In this document: positions 16,801 to 23,955 of the stretch, piece by piece
Numbering within the stretch: the stretch's first letter is position 1
Layout: each line of letters starts with the position of its first letter
Origin: Kribbella jiaozuonensis
GTDB lineage: Bacteria; Actinomycetota; Actinomycetes; Propionibacteriales; Kribbellaceae
Length of the DNA stretch: 64,000 bases
Assembly (NCBI RefSeq): GCF_005233875.1
Contig: NZ_SZPZ01000002.1
Span: 1,550,001-1,614,000, forward strand
Direction: 5' to 3'
The notes under the pieces: generated by a model
The model's database searches: none
What the model was told of the DNA's origin: nothing
Seen by the model: only the letters and a program-made list of their open reading frames with translations
Translations under genes and position numbers: made by a program

Positions 16801-17215
16801 AGCAGAAGGATTCCTGCGCCGCGCGATCGCATTGGCCGCGGCCGCGCGCGAGGGCGGCGACCCGCCGTTCGGCTCGCTGCTCGTCGGGGCGGACGGGACC
16901 GTGCTGGCCGAGGACCACAACACGACGATCACCGAAGGCAACATCAGCTTCCACCCGGAGCTGAAGCTCGCGGTCTGGGCCGCGCAGCACCTGTCGCCCG
17001 AGGACGCGGCCGGCACGACCATGTACACCAGCTGCCAGCCGTGCGGGATGTGCGCCGGTGCGCTCGCCCGCTCCGGGCTCGGCCGGGTGGTCTACGCGCT
17101 CTCCGGCGAGCAGCTCGACGGGCTGAAGTCCACCGGCAGCTTCCCCGCCGTACCGCAGGAAGGACCTGCGCTGTACGACGAGGCGCGCGCGCCGGTGGAC
17201 GGGTACTACGTCTGA
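16790..17215 (+). CDS. Nucleoside/cytidine deaminase family protein
   Basis: 141 residues, zinc-dependent deaminase fold. The zinc motif reads HPE near residue 49 (HPELKLAVWAA) rather than the usual HAE, with the second motif SCQPCGMCAG (P-C-x2-C) near residue 83. The GTG start at 16790 has GGAGA just upstream and lies inside the LLM gene. It probably deaminates a purine or pyrimidine base or nucleoside. Pairing with an F420-type oxidoreductase hints at nitrogen heterocycle catabolism, which is inference. Confidence 0.86.
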   Translation: MTPEAEGFLRRAIALAAAAREGGDPPFGSLLVGADGTVLAEDHNTTITEGNISFHPELKLAVWAAQHLSPEDAAGTTMYTSCQPCGMCAGALARSGLGRVVYALSGEQLDGLKSTGSFPAVPQEGPALYDEARAPVDGYYV

Positions 17216-17219
17216 GCGA

Positions 17220-18134
17220 CTACTTCACCGGGGTGAGGCAGAGCGTGTACTTCGTCGACCCCTGCTCGTAGACGTACGACGCCTCGGCGCCCTCGAACTG
17301 GTCGCACTGGCTGTCGTCGGTCGAGTCGTCGATCTTGCCGACGATCTTGTACTCGGCGTCGGACGAGGTGCAGTCGACGACCTTCACGTCCGGGCTGCTC
17401 GAGGTGCCGTTGTTGACCACGCACGCGCCGACGTTGGCCTTCGCCTCGGTCGAGTTCAGGTTCGCGAACACGATCAGCCCGATCACGACGACCGGCACCA
17501 GCAGCATCAGGATCGCCGGACGCTGGAACAGCGGCTTGCCCGGGTCCATCGGCCGGCCCGGACCCGGCTGCGGCTCCGGCAGGCTCTTGAACTTCTGCAT
17601 CGGGCCGATGTTCAGCAGCATCGTGATCGGGTTGATGATCGACGAGCCGACACCCCACCAGCCCTGCCACAGGCTCTTCGAGGTCATGTCGCGCACCGAC
17701 GCGATCCCGCAGGTCCGGCAGAACGGGCCTTGCAGCTTCAGGAACCGCATCAGGATGATCAGGCCCTGGTGACCGCGCACGGTCGCCTCGACCGCCGGGT
17801 AGCCACCACAGAACCGGCAGGTCATCTGGCCCTGCGGCGCGAACGACTGCTGAGCGCCCTGCTGCGGGAACGACTGGCCGAACTGCGGCTGCTGCTGGCC
17901 CGGGTACTGGCCCTGCGGGTACTGCCCCTGCTGCGGCGCCTGCTGGTAGGGCTGGCCGTGGAACTGCTGCTGCTGGCCTGGATACTGCTGCTGGCCCGGG
18001 TACTGACCAGACTGCTGCTGGGGCTGCTGCTGGTCGGGCTGCGTGTACTGCGGGAACTGCTGCGGCGGCGGACCGTAGCCGGCCGGCTGACCTGGGTACG
18101 GGTTCTGCGGCGGCTGGGGAGGGGATGTGGTCAC
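17220..18134 (-). CDS. Pro/Gln/Tyr-rich membrane protein with two CxxC pairs
   Basis: 304 residues from a GTG with AGGAA upstream; an ATG at 18173 is a longer alternative. Residues 1-105 are a low-complexity Pro-Gln-Gly-Tyr tail. Then comes a zinc-ribbon-like module with CRFC and CRTC about 40 residues apart, a hydrophobic stretch, one clear membrane helix (LMLLVPVVVIGLIVFA near 225), and an external C-terminal domain with cysteines that resembles the LppU/SCO3897-type domain. The function is unknown. The layout suggests a cytosolic disordered tail with an outside sensor or structural domain. Confidence 0.78.
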   Translation of the reverse strand: MTTSPPQPPQNPYPGQPAGYGPPPQQFPQYTQPDQQQPQQQSGQYPGQQQYPGQQQQFHGQPYQQAPQQGQYPQGQYPGQQQPQFGQSFPQQGAQQSFAPQGQMTCRFCGGYPAVEATVRGHQGLIILMRFLKLQGPFCRTCGIASVRDMTSKSLWQGWWGVGSSIINPITMLLNIGPMQKFKSLPEPQPGPGRPMDPGKPLFQRPAILMLLVPVVVIGLIVFANLNSTEAKANVGACVVNNGTSSSPDVKVVDCTSSDAEYKIVGKIDDSTDDSQCDQFEGAEASYVYEQGSTKYTLCLTPVK

Positions 18135-18220
18135 GAATCGTTCCTGAGGCTTGGTCGGGACACGCTGAACCATGGCACCTTACTCACACCGATGGTCCAT
18201 CCAGCCGTTCATATGCCACC

Positions 18221-18664
18221 ATGCGCCGCATGCTCACCATCGGCCCGCTGACCTCTACCGACCGTGACACCTGGCAGGAACTGTTCGCCGGCTACAACGA
18301 GTTCTACGGGCGAACCATGCCGGACGAATTCTTCGACCAGGCGTGGACCAGATTCCAGCAGGACACCGAGATCCACGCGCTCGGCGCCCGGCTGGACGGA
18401 CAGCTCGTCGGGATCACGCACTTCCTCACGCACGCGAGTACGACGGCACCGGACTCGTGCTACCTGCAAGACCTGTTCACCGCCCCCGAGGCACGCGGCA
18501 AGGGCGCGGCGCGGGCGCTGATCGCGGCAGTCACGGACTGGGCCCGCGAGCAAGGCTGCGGCCGGGTCTACTGGTCGACGCACGAGAGCAACGCGACCGC
18601 ACGCCGGCTCTACGACCAGGTCGCCGAGAACCGCGGCTTCATCCTCTACCTGATCCCGCTGTAG
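18221..18664 (+). CDS. GNAT family N-acetyltransferase
   Basis: 147 residues. The acetyl-CoA loop is DLFTAPEARGKGAARALI (R/Q-x2-G-x-G/A form) near residues 86-104, and the late block VYWSTHESNATARRLYDQV is typical of small GNATs. The acceptor is unknown. Start uncertain: ATG 18221 or ATG 18230 three codons on, neither with a clear ribosome site. It overlaps the convergent WYL regulator gene by 19 bases. Confidence 0.85.
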   Translation: MRRMLTIGPLTSTDRDTWQELFAGYNEFYGRTMPDEFFDQAWTRFQQDTEIHALGARLDGQLVGITHFLTHASTTAPDSCYLQDLFTAPEARGKGAARALIAAVTDWAREQGCGRVYWSTHESNATARRLYDQVAENRGFILYLIPL

Positions 18665-19593
18665 CGGTCGGTCAGCTCGCGCCCGAGCCGCGCCAGTTCG
18701 GCCTGCACTGACGGCGGGTCGAGTACCTCGATCGACCCGCCCCAACCCGCTAGCTCCTGGGCGATCATCGGGGGAGTGGGCGCCGTGATCTTCAATCGGA
18801 CCCGCTCGCCGTCCGTCCCGTCGACCGTGCAGTTGCGGCCGAGGCGGTCCTGCATAACCCAGACGTGCCGTTGGTCCATCAGAACGGTTGCCGTCAGCCC
18901 CGATCGCCGTTCCTCCATCCGCTCGACGATGTCGCCCCAGGCGGTCGACAGGTCGAAGCCGTCCGGTCGTTCGAACGTCTCGTCCGTCGTCTGGGCCGCC
19001 ACCACGCGATCGATCCGGAACGTGCGCTGGCCCCGATCGGTCCAGGCGATCAGGTACCAGACGTCGTCCTTGTCGACGAGCCCGAGCGGATCGACGATGC
19101 GCTCGGACGGCTCGTGCCCGCGGCCCGAGTAGACGAGTCGCACCCGGTTCCGGCGTACGACGGCATCTTGGAGGCTGCTGACCAACTCCGGGCGCTCCTT
19201 CACGTGCGCGCCCCAGCGGGCCGGGTCGATCACGACTGCCTCGGCCGCGGCCTGGGCGTGCTCGCGGAAGGTGTCGGGCAGCGCGCGTACCAGCTTGCGC
19301 AGCGCCGCCTTCGCCTCCGGCGCGATCGACGCCGCAGGACCGACGAGCAGGAACAGCGCTTGTGCTTCCGTTGCCGTCAGTCCGCTCAGATCGGTCCGGG
19401 CACCGCCGACCAGTTGCCAGCCGCCGTTGCGGCCGGGCTGTGGATAAACCGGGATGCCGGCCGTCGACAACGCTTCTAGATCGCGTCGCGCGGTCGCGAC
19501 CGAGATCTCCAGCTCCTGCGCGACGTCGGCCGCCGTCACGCGGCCGCGGGCCTGCATGAGCAACAACGCCGCCACCAACCGATCTGCCCGCAC
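18646..19593 (-). CDS. WYL-domain transcriptional regulator (YafY type)
   Basis: 315 residues. N-terminal HTH_11/DeoR-like winged helix (TAADVAQELEISVATARRDL near 20-40), a long helical linker, the WYL domain with WYLIAWTDRGQRTFRIDRV near 185-205, and a WCX C-terminal domain. WYL domains bind nucleic acids or small ligands and often control DNA-damage or defence functions. GTG start. It is divergent from a second WYL regulator across 108 bases that hold a long composite dyad. Confidence 0.92.
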   Translation of the reverse strand: MRADRLVAALLLMQARGRVTAADVAQELEISVATARRDLEALSTAGIPVYPQPGRNGGWQLVGGARTDLSGLTATEAQALFLLVGPAASIAPEAKAALRKLVRALPDTFREHAQAAAEAVVIDPARWGAHVKERPELVSSLQDAVVRRNRVRLVYSGRGHEPSERIVDPLGLVDKDDVWYLIAWTDRGQRTFRIDRVVAAQTTDETFERPDGFDLSTAWGDIVERMEERRSGLTATVLMDQRHVWVMQDRLGRNCTVDGTDGERVRLKITAPTPPMIAQELAGWGGSIEVLDPPSVQAELARLGRELTDRYSGIR

Positions 19594-19607
19594 GGTTCGA
19601 TCGTCGC

Positions 19608-19641
19608 AGACAAACTGCTCATCTCGTGAGCACTACTGTCT
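19608..19641. promoter_or_regulatory. Composite dyad between divergent WYL regulators
   Basis: AGACA (19608-19612), TGCTCA (19616-19621), TGAGCA (19627-19632) and TGTCT (19637-19641): two nested pairs of perfect arms around a 5-base centre, spacers 3 and 4. It lies 14 bases upstream of the minus-strand WYL gene, so it most likely controls that gene, perhaps by autoregulation. Confidence 0.55.
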
Positions 19642-19701
19642 TTTTGTCGGCGGCGCCCGCTAGCCTCGGTTCCGGACGGACACCTTCCGGAATGGTGAGC
19701 G

Positions 19702-20652
19702 ATGGCGTACGACGTGAGCCCGACAGCCCGGACCTTGATGGTCCTGGAGCTGATCCAGAACAGCCCCGGCATCACCGCCGACCAGCTCGGCGACAAGCTC
19801 GGCGTCTCCGAACGAGCCGCCCGCCGGTACGTCGCGATCCTGCGCGAGGCCGACATCCCGATCGAGTCCGTCCGCGGCCCGTACGGCGGTTACCGCGTCG
19901 GCCGCGGACTGCGCCTGCCGCCGCTGATGTTCAGCACGACCGAGGCGCTCGGCCTGGTGATGGCGGTGCTGGAAGGACCCCGCGGCACCGCGGACCCGGT
20001 CGAGAACGCGCTCGGCAAGATCATCCGCGTGCTGCCGGAGCAGATCGCCCGCTCGACGGACGCCGTCCGCCGGGTCAGCGCCCGCGGTCCCGATCCAGGC
20101 GTCCGTACGCCGGAGCCCGAGATCACGGCCGCGCTCGTGTCGTACAGCACGGAGTGCCGCCAGGTCCGGATCCTCTACCGCCGTCACCACGACGAATGGC
20201 CGATGGAGGTCGATCCCTGGGCAGTCGTCGTACGCCGAGGCCGCTGGTACCTGCTGTGCTGGTCGCACGCCAAGGACTCCCAACGCGTCCTCCGGGTGGA
20301 CAAGGTCACCAAGGTCGAGCCGCTGACCCAGGACTTCACGCCACCACCCGACCTGGATCCGCTGGCCGCCGTCGAGGAGCACCTGGCGATGGGCTGGAAG
20401 TACCCCATCGAGGTCCTGATCGACGCCCCTCGCGCCGACGCCGCGTGCTGGATCCCACGCTCGATGGGCCGCCTGGAGCCGATCGACGAAACCCACACCC
20501 GCCTCCTGGCCAGCACCGACGAACCTGACTGGTACGCCGCCCACCTCACCGCGATCCAGGCCCCGTACCGCATCCTCGGCAGCCCCGAAATCCAGGCCGC
20601 CTCCCACGCCCTCGGTCAACGCCTGATCGCAGCAAGCACGCTGGAGGCCTGA
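19702..20652 (+). CDS. WYL-domain transcriptional regulator
   Basis: 316 residues: N-terminal winged helix (ITADQLGDKLGVSERAARRYV near 25-45), WYL core with WAVVVRRGRWYLLCWSHAKDSQRVLRVD split near 175-205, and a WCX domain. It is a paralogue of the neighbouring minus-strand WYL protein but only distantly similar. The stop overlaps the start of the DUF1905 gene by one base (TGATG), so the two are cotranslated. Ligand and targets unknown. Confidence 0.92.
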   Translation: MAYDVSPTARTLMVLELIQNSPGITADQLGDKLGVSERAARRYVAILREADIPIESVRGPYGGYRVGRGLRLPPLMFSTTEALGLVMAVLEGPRGTADPVENALGKIIRVLPEQIARSTDAVRRVSARGPDPGVRTPEPEITAALVSYSTECRQVRILYRRHHDEWPMEVDPWAVVVRRGRWYLLCWSHAKDSQRVLRVDKVTKVEPLTQDFTPPPDLDPLAAVEEHLAMGWKYPIEVLIDAPRADAACWIPRSMGRLEPIDETHTRLLASTDEPDWYAAHLTAIQAPYRILGSPEIQAASHALGQRLIAASTLEA

Positions 20653-20942
20653 TGACCGAGGTCGAGTTCGCCGGGGAGATTTGGTACTGGCGGGGGCCGG
20701 CGCCGTGGTACTTCATCACGGTGCCGGACGAGGAGTGTGCGTACTTCGAGGCCGAGTCGAGCTTCGTCAGCTACGGGTGGGGAATGATCCCGGTCGTCGC
20801 GGAGATCGGCGGGACGGCGTGGGACACGTCGATGTTTCCGAAGGACGGGCGGTACCTGCTGCCGGTGAAGGCGTCGGTGCGGCGGGCCGAGGATCTCGAC
20901 GACGGTGACGTGCCGACGGTGCGGTTGCGGCTGCGGACCTGA
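20652..20942 (+). CDS. DUF1905 domain protein
   Basis: 96 residues, the usual length for stand-alone DUF1905 proteins. Typical features are the N-terminal EFAGEIWYWRGPAPWYFITVP and the later GWGMIPVVAEIGGTAWDTSMFPKDGRYLLPVK regions. A small beta-barrel of unknown role, often encoded next to DNA-binding proteins. One-base overlap with the WYL gene makes it part of that operon. Confidence 0.85.
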   Translation: MTEVEFAGEIWYWRGPAPWYFITVPDEECAYFEAESSFVSYGWGMIPVVAEIGGTAWDTSMFPKDGRYLLPVKASVRRAEDLDDGDVPTVRLRLRT

Positions 20943-21001
20943 AACTGTCGGCGGGTGGGTCTAGCGTTTCGCCGTACATCCACGATGGGGAGGTAGGGCG
21001 C

Positions 21002-21550
21002 ATGTCAACGCTGGCTGATCGGCCGAACACGGCCTTGTTGGTGGTCGACGTACAGAACGGTGTCGTCGCCGAGGCGCACGAGCGCGACCAGGTCGTCGCG
21101 AACATCAACACGCTCGTCGGCAAGGCCCGCGCGGGCGGGGTGCCGGTCGTGTGGGTCCAGCACTCGAGCGACAACCTCGTCAAGGACAGCGACCAGTGGC
21201 AGTTCGTCCCGGAGCTGTCCCGTGACGGCTCGGAGGCTCTTGTCCACAAGACGTTCCCCGATTCCTTCGAGGCCACCGACCTCGAAGACGTCCTGGCGCG
21301 CGCCGGCATCGGCCACCTGATCGTGAGCGGCGCCCAGACCGACGAGTGCATCCGCTCCACCATCCACGGCGCCATCACCCGCGGCTACGACGTCACGCTG
21401 GTAGGCGACGCCCACACCACCGAGAACCTCTCCGAGTACGGCGCTCCGACCCCTGACAAGGTCATCGCCCACACCAACCTCTACTGGCAGTACCACCGAG
21501 CCCCCGGCCGCACCGCCGCCGTACAGAACACCGACGAGGTCAGCTTCTGA
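21002..21550 (+). CDS. Isochorismatase-family cysteine hydrolase
   Basis: 182 residues with the full catalytic set: Asp in LVVDVQN near residue 16, Lys in VHKTFPDSF near 83, and Cys in AQTDECIRST near 119. A GGGAGG Shine-Dalgarno is upstream. It hydrolyses amide or related bonds of a small molecule (nicotinamidase-type proteins are in this family); substrate open. It contrasts with the second isochorismatase-fold gene at 23384-23941, which has lost the Cys. Confidence 0.9.
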   Translation: MSTLADRPNTALLVVDVQNGVVAEAHERDQVVANINTLVGKARAGGVPVVWVQHSSDNLVKDSDQWQFVPELSRDGSEALVHKTFPDSFEATDLEDVLARAGIGHLIVSGAQTDECIRSTIHGAITRGYDVTLVGDAHTTENLSEYGAPTPDKVIAHTNLYWQYHRAPGRTAAVQNTDEVSF

Positions 21551-21556
21551 GGTTGC

Positions 21557-22489
21557 TCAGTCGGTGATCGCGTCGAGGGTGGTGAGATCTTCGGGGGAGA
21601 GGGTGAGGTCGGCGGCCATCAGGTTCTCCTCGAGGTGTTGGCGACTTGAGGTGCCGGGGATGGTGAGGACGTGATGGCCCCGGCTGAGGGTCCACGCCAG
21701 GCGGATCTGTGCGGGCGTCGCGCCGTGGTGCGTCGCGATCTCCTGCACGGCCGCGGACGCGGGCACCCCGCCGGCCTCGCGTGACTCCGCCGTCAGGGTG
21801 AAGAACGGTACGAACGCGATCCCCAGCTCGCCGCACACCCCCAGGATCTCGTCATTCACCCGCCCGAATCCGACGCTGTACCTGTTCTGCACCGCAACCA
21901 CCGGCGCAATCCCACGCGCCTCATGAAGCTGCTCCACCCGCACATTCGACACACCCAGCTGCCGAATCATCCCCTTCGCCTGCAGTTCAGCGAGTACGCC
22001 GAAATGCTCCGCGATCGACTTCACCCCGTGCAGCCGAAGATTGACGAGATCCAGCGTGTCCACCCCGAGCGCGCGCAGATCGCGCTCCACCAGCGCCGGC
22101 AACTCGTCCGGCCGCGCCAACCTGTCCTTCGTGGGTCCGACCTTCGTCGCGAGCACGAACTCCTCCGGGTACGGCGCGAGCGCGCGGCGGATCACGTCGT
22201 TCGCCCAGTCCAGGCTCTCGAACGACGTCTGTCCCACACCGCCGTGGCTCGGATAGAACGCCGCGGTGTCGATGTGGTTCACGCCCAGCTCGACCGCATG
22301 CCGCAGCAACGCCGCGGCCTGCTCCCGGACATCCGCTCCATCGCGGCCGGGTCCCGCGAGCCGCTTCGCGCCGAACCCGATCCGCCCTACCGAAACCTCC
22401 CCGAGCTGCCAGAATTCGGCGGACTTGCTTTCCGCAATTCCTGATGATACGTTTAATGGTAGAGACGTATTTACCTGTGAATTCTGCAT
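21557..22489 (-). CDS. Aldo/keto reductase
   Basis: 310 residues from the ATG at 22487-22489; a longer GTG start at 22537 is possible. Tetrad residues: Asp in HIDTAAFY, Tyr in the same block, Lys in LATKVGP, and His in NLRLHGV. Similar to oxidoreductases of the AKR12/13 type. The first 25 codons are AT-rich and unlike the rest, so the start is doubtful. It is divergent from the phosphotransferase gene across an AT-rich gap that must hold its promoter. Confidence 0.88.
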   Translation of the reverse strand: MQNSQVNTSLPLNVSSGIAESKSAEFWQLGEVSVGRIGFGAKRLAGPGRDGADVREQAAALLRHAVELGVNHIDTAAFYPSHGGVGQTSFESLDWANDVIRRALAPYPEEFVLATKVGPTKDRLARPDELPALVERDLRALGVDTLDLVNLRLHGVKSIAEHFGVLAELQAKGMIRQLGVSNVRVEQLHEARGIAPVVAVQNRYSVGFGRVNDEILGVCGELGIAFVPFFTLTAESREAGGVPASAAVQEIATHHGATPAQIRLAWTLSRGHHVLTIPGTSSRQHLEENLMAADLTLSPEDLTTLDAITD

Positions 22490-22547
22490 TCGGCCAGGAT
22501 AAATCCTCGAAGGACATTCGTCCACTATTCTCCGCACTTTTCTGCGT

Positions 22548-22553
22548 TATTCT
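22548..22553 (+). promoter_or_regulatory. Putative -10 box of the phosphotransferase gene (leaderless)
   Basis: TATTCT with 6 nt to the GTG at 22560, within an AT-rich stretch (about 22440-22560). Confidence 0.5.
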
Positions 22554-22559
22554 GCGCGC

Positions 22560-23387
22560 GTGGGACTCACGGACAGACAACAAGTTCTCCTCGACACCTG
22601 GCTACCGTCGGCCGAGCTGGTTAAGGACCACAGCTGGGGTCTGATCGGCACCCTCGTGCTCGAGCTCACGCAGAACGGTGAGCGCTACATCGCGAAGGCC
22701 GGCGACGCGGCCGACCACCACCTCGCGCGCGAGATACGGGCCCACCGCAACTGGTTGACGCCGTGGACCTCGCGGGGGAGGGCGCCCCAGCTCGTCAACG
22801 CCGACGACGACGCGAAGCTTCTGCTGACGCGGTTCCTGCCAGGGGAGCTGGTCGAGGGCTCGCCTGCCGAATGGGCGCCCGCGACGTACCGCGAGGCCGG
22901 TGAATTGCTGGCGCAGTTCCACCAGCAATCCGCCGTACCGGATGACACCTACGAATCGCGCGAGAACCAGCGCACGCTCACCTACCTGGGCAAGCCGCAC
23001 CGGATCGCGTCCGAGTTGGCGGAGCGTCTGCAGGCAGAGATCGCCGGTTGGCCGACGGCGCCGGCGATCCTCGTGCCGACGCACGGCGACTGGCAGCCGC
23101 GCAACTGGCTCACCGACAACGGCACCATCCGCGTCATCGACTTCGGCCGGGCCGACCTCCGCCCGGCGTACACGGATCTCGCCCGGCTCGCCGCGCAGCA
23201 GTTCCGATCGAACCCGGAACTGGAGACTGCCTTCCTGAACGGCTACGGCGAGGACCCGCGCGAGCCGGACGTCTGGCACCGAGCCCAGCTCCGCGAAGCC
23301 GTCAACACCTGCGTCTGGGCCTACCAGGTCGGCGATGAGCCGTTCGAGCAACAGGGCCACCGCATGATCGCGGAGGCCATCGGCTAG
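22560..23387 (+). CDS. Aminoglycoside phosphotransferase (APH) family kinase
   Basis: 275 residues, protein-kinase-like fold. The catalytic loop is THGDWQPRNWLT near residue 178 (Brenner motif with catalytic Asp) and the metal-binding DFG is VIDFGRADL near 196. The N-lobe is short, and its Lys lies in RYIAKAGD. It phosphorylates a small hydroxylated substrate; antibiotic resistance should not be assumed since most such genes are metabolic. The GTG start is supported by a -10 box. Its stop shares CTAG (23384-23387) with the convergent gene. Confidence 0.85.
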   Translation: MGLTDRQQVLLDTWLPSAELVKDHSWGLIGTLVLELTQNGERYIAKAGDAADHHLAREIRAHRNWLTPWTSRGRAPQLVNADDDAKLLLTRFLPGELVEGSPAEWAPATYREAGELLAQFHQQSAVPDDTYESRENQRTLTYLGKPHRIASELAERLQAEIAGWPTAPAILVPTHGDWQPRNWLTDNGTIRVIDFGRADLRPAYTDLARLAAQQFRSNPELETAFLNGYGEDPREPDVWHRAQLREAVNTCVWAYQVGDEPFEQQGHRMIAEAIG

Positions 23388-23941
23388 ACGACTTTCGTGA
23401 TCCACTCGTCGATGGACACGACGTCGGCCTGCCGCGGGAACACCTTCTCGGTGAGCACGCGGTGGACCTCCGGATCGGAGTCGCCACAACCGTCTTCGAG
23501 AACGGTCAGCCGGAAGTCCAGGTCGGCGGCCTGGCGCAGCGTGGACAGTACGACGCCGCTGGTGGCCAGCCCGGTGAGGACGAGGCTGTCGATATCGCCG
23601 GACCTGAGCACGACGTCCAGATCGCTGCCCGTGAAGGCACTGACCCGCTTCTTCGTGACCACGATGTCGCCGGCCAGCGGGGCGACGTCCGGGTGGATCG
23701 CGACGTTCGGATCATCCTGCGCCATCCCGAGGCCGCTGGAGATCGCGCTGAATGACTTGTTGCGGGCGCTGATCTCCGGATGGCCGGCCCGGAAACCCAC
23801 GACCACGTAAATCACCGGGAGCTGCGCTGCGTGTGCGGCGTCGATCGCTCGCCGGAGACGGACCAGGTAGTCGGTCCCGCCGGCGATGCGGTCCACGATC
23901 ACCTGCTGTACGTCCATTACGAGAAGAGCTGTGTTCGCCAT
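23384..23941 (-). CDS. Isochorismatase-fold protein lacking the catalytic cysteine
   Basis: 185 residues. The Asp (LLVMDVQ) and Lys (VVTKKRVSAF) of the triad are present, but the nucleophile block reads GLATSGVVLSTLR, with Val where Cys is expected. Hydrolase activity by the normal mechanism is therefore unlikely; a ligand-binding role or other chemistry is possible. Shine-Dalgarno AGGAAC precedes the ATG. It is the third gene of the MarR-MFS operon, 14 bases after the pump gene. Confidence 0.85.
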   Translation of the reverse strand: MANTALLVMDVQQVIVDRIAGGTDYLVRLRRAIDAAHAAQLPVIYVVVGFRAGHPEISARNKSFSAISSGLGMAQDDPNVAIHPDVAPLAGDIVVTKKRVSAFTGSDLDVVLRSGDIDSLVLTGLATSGVVLSTLRQAADLDFRLTVLEDGCGDSDPEVHRVLTEKVFPRQADVVSIDEWITKVV

Positions 23942-23955
23942 ATTTGCAGTTCCTT

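Noticed and set aside
22560..23387. Phosphotransferase as an antibiotic resistance gene
   Set aside because: The kinase motifs are clear but nothing points to an aminoglycoside or macrolide substrate; most such actinobacterial proteins are of unknown substrate.
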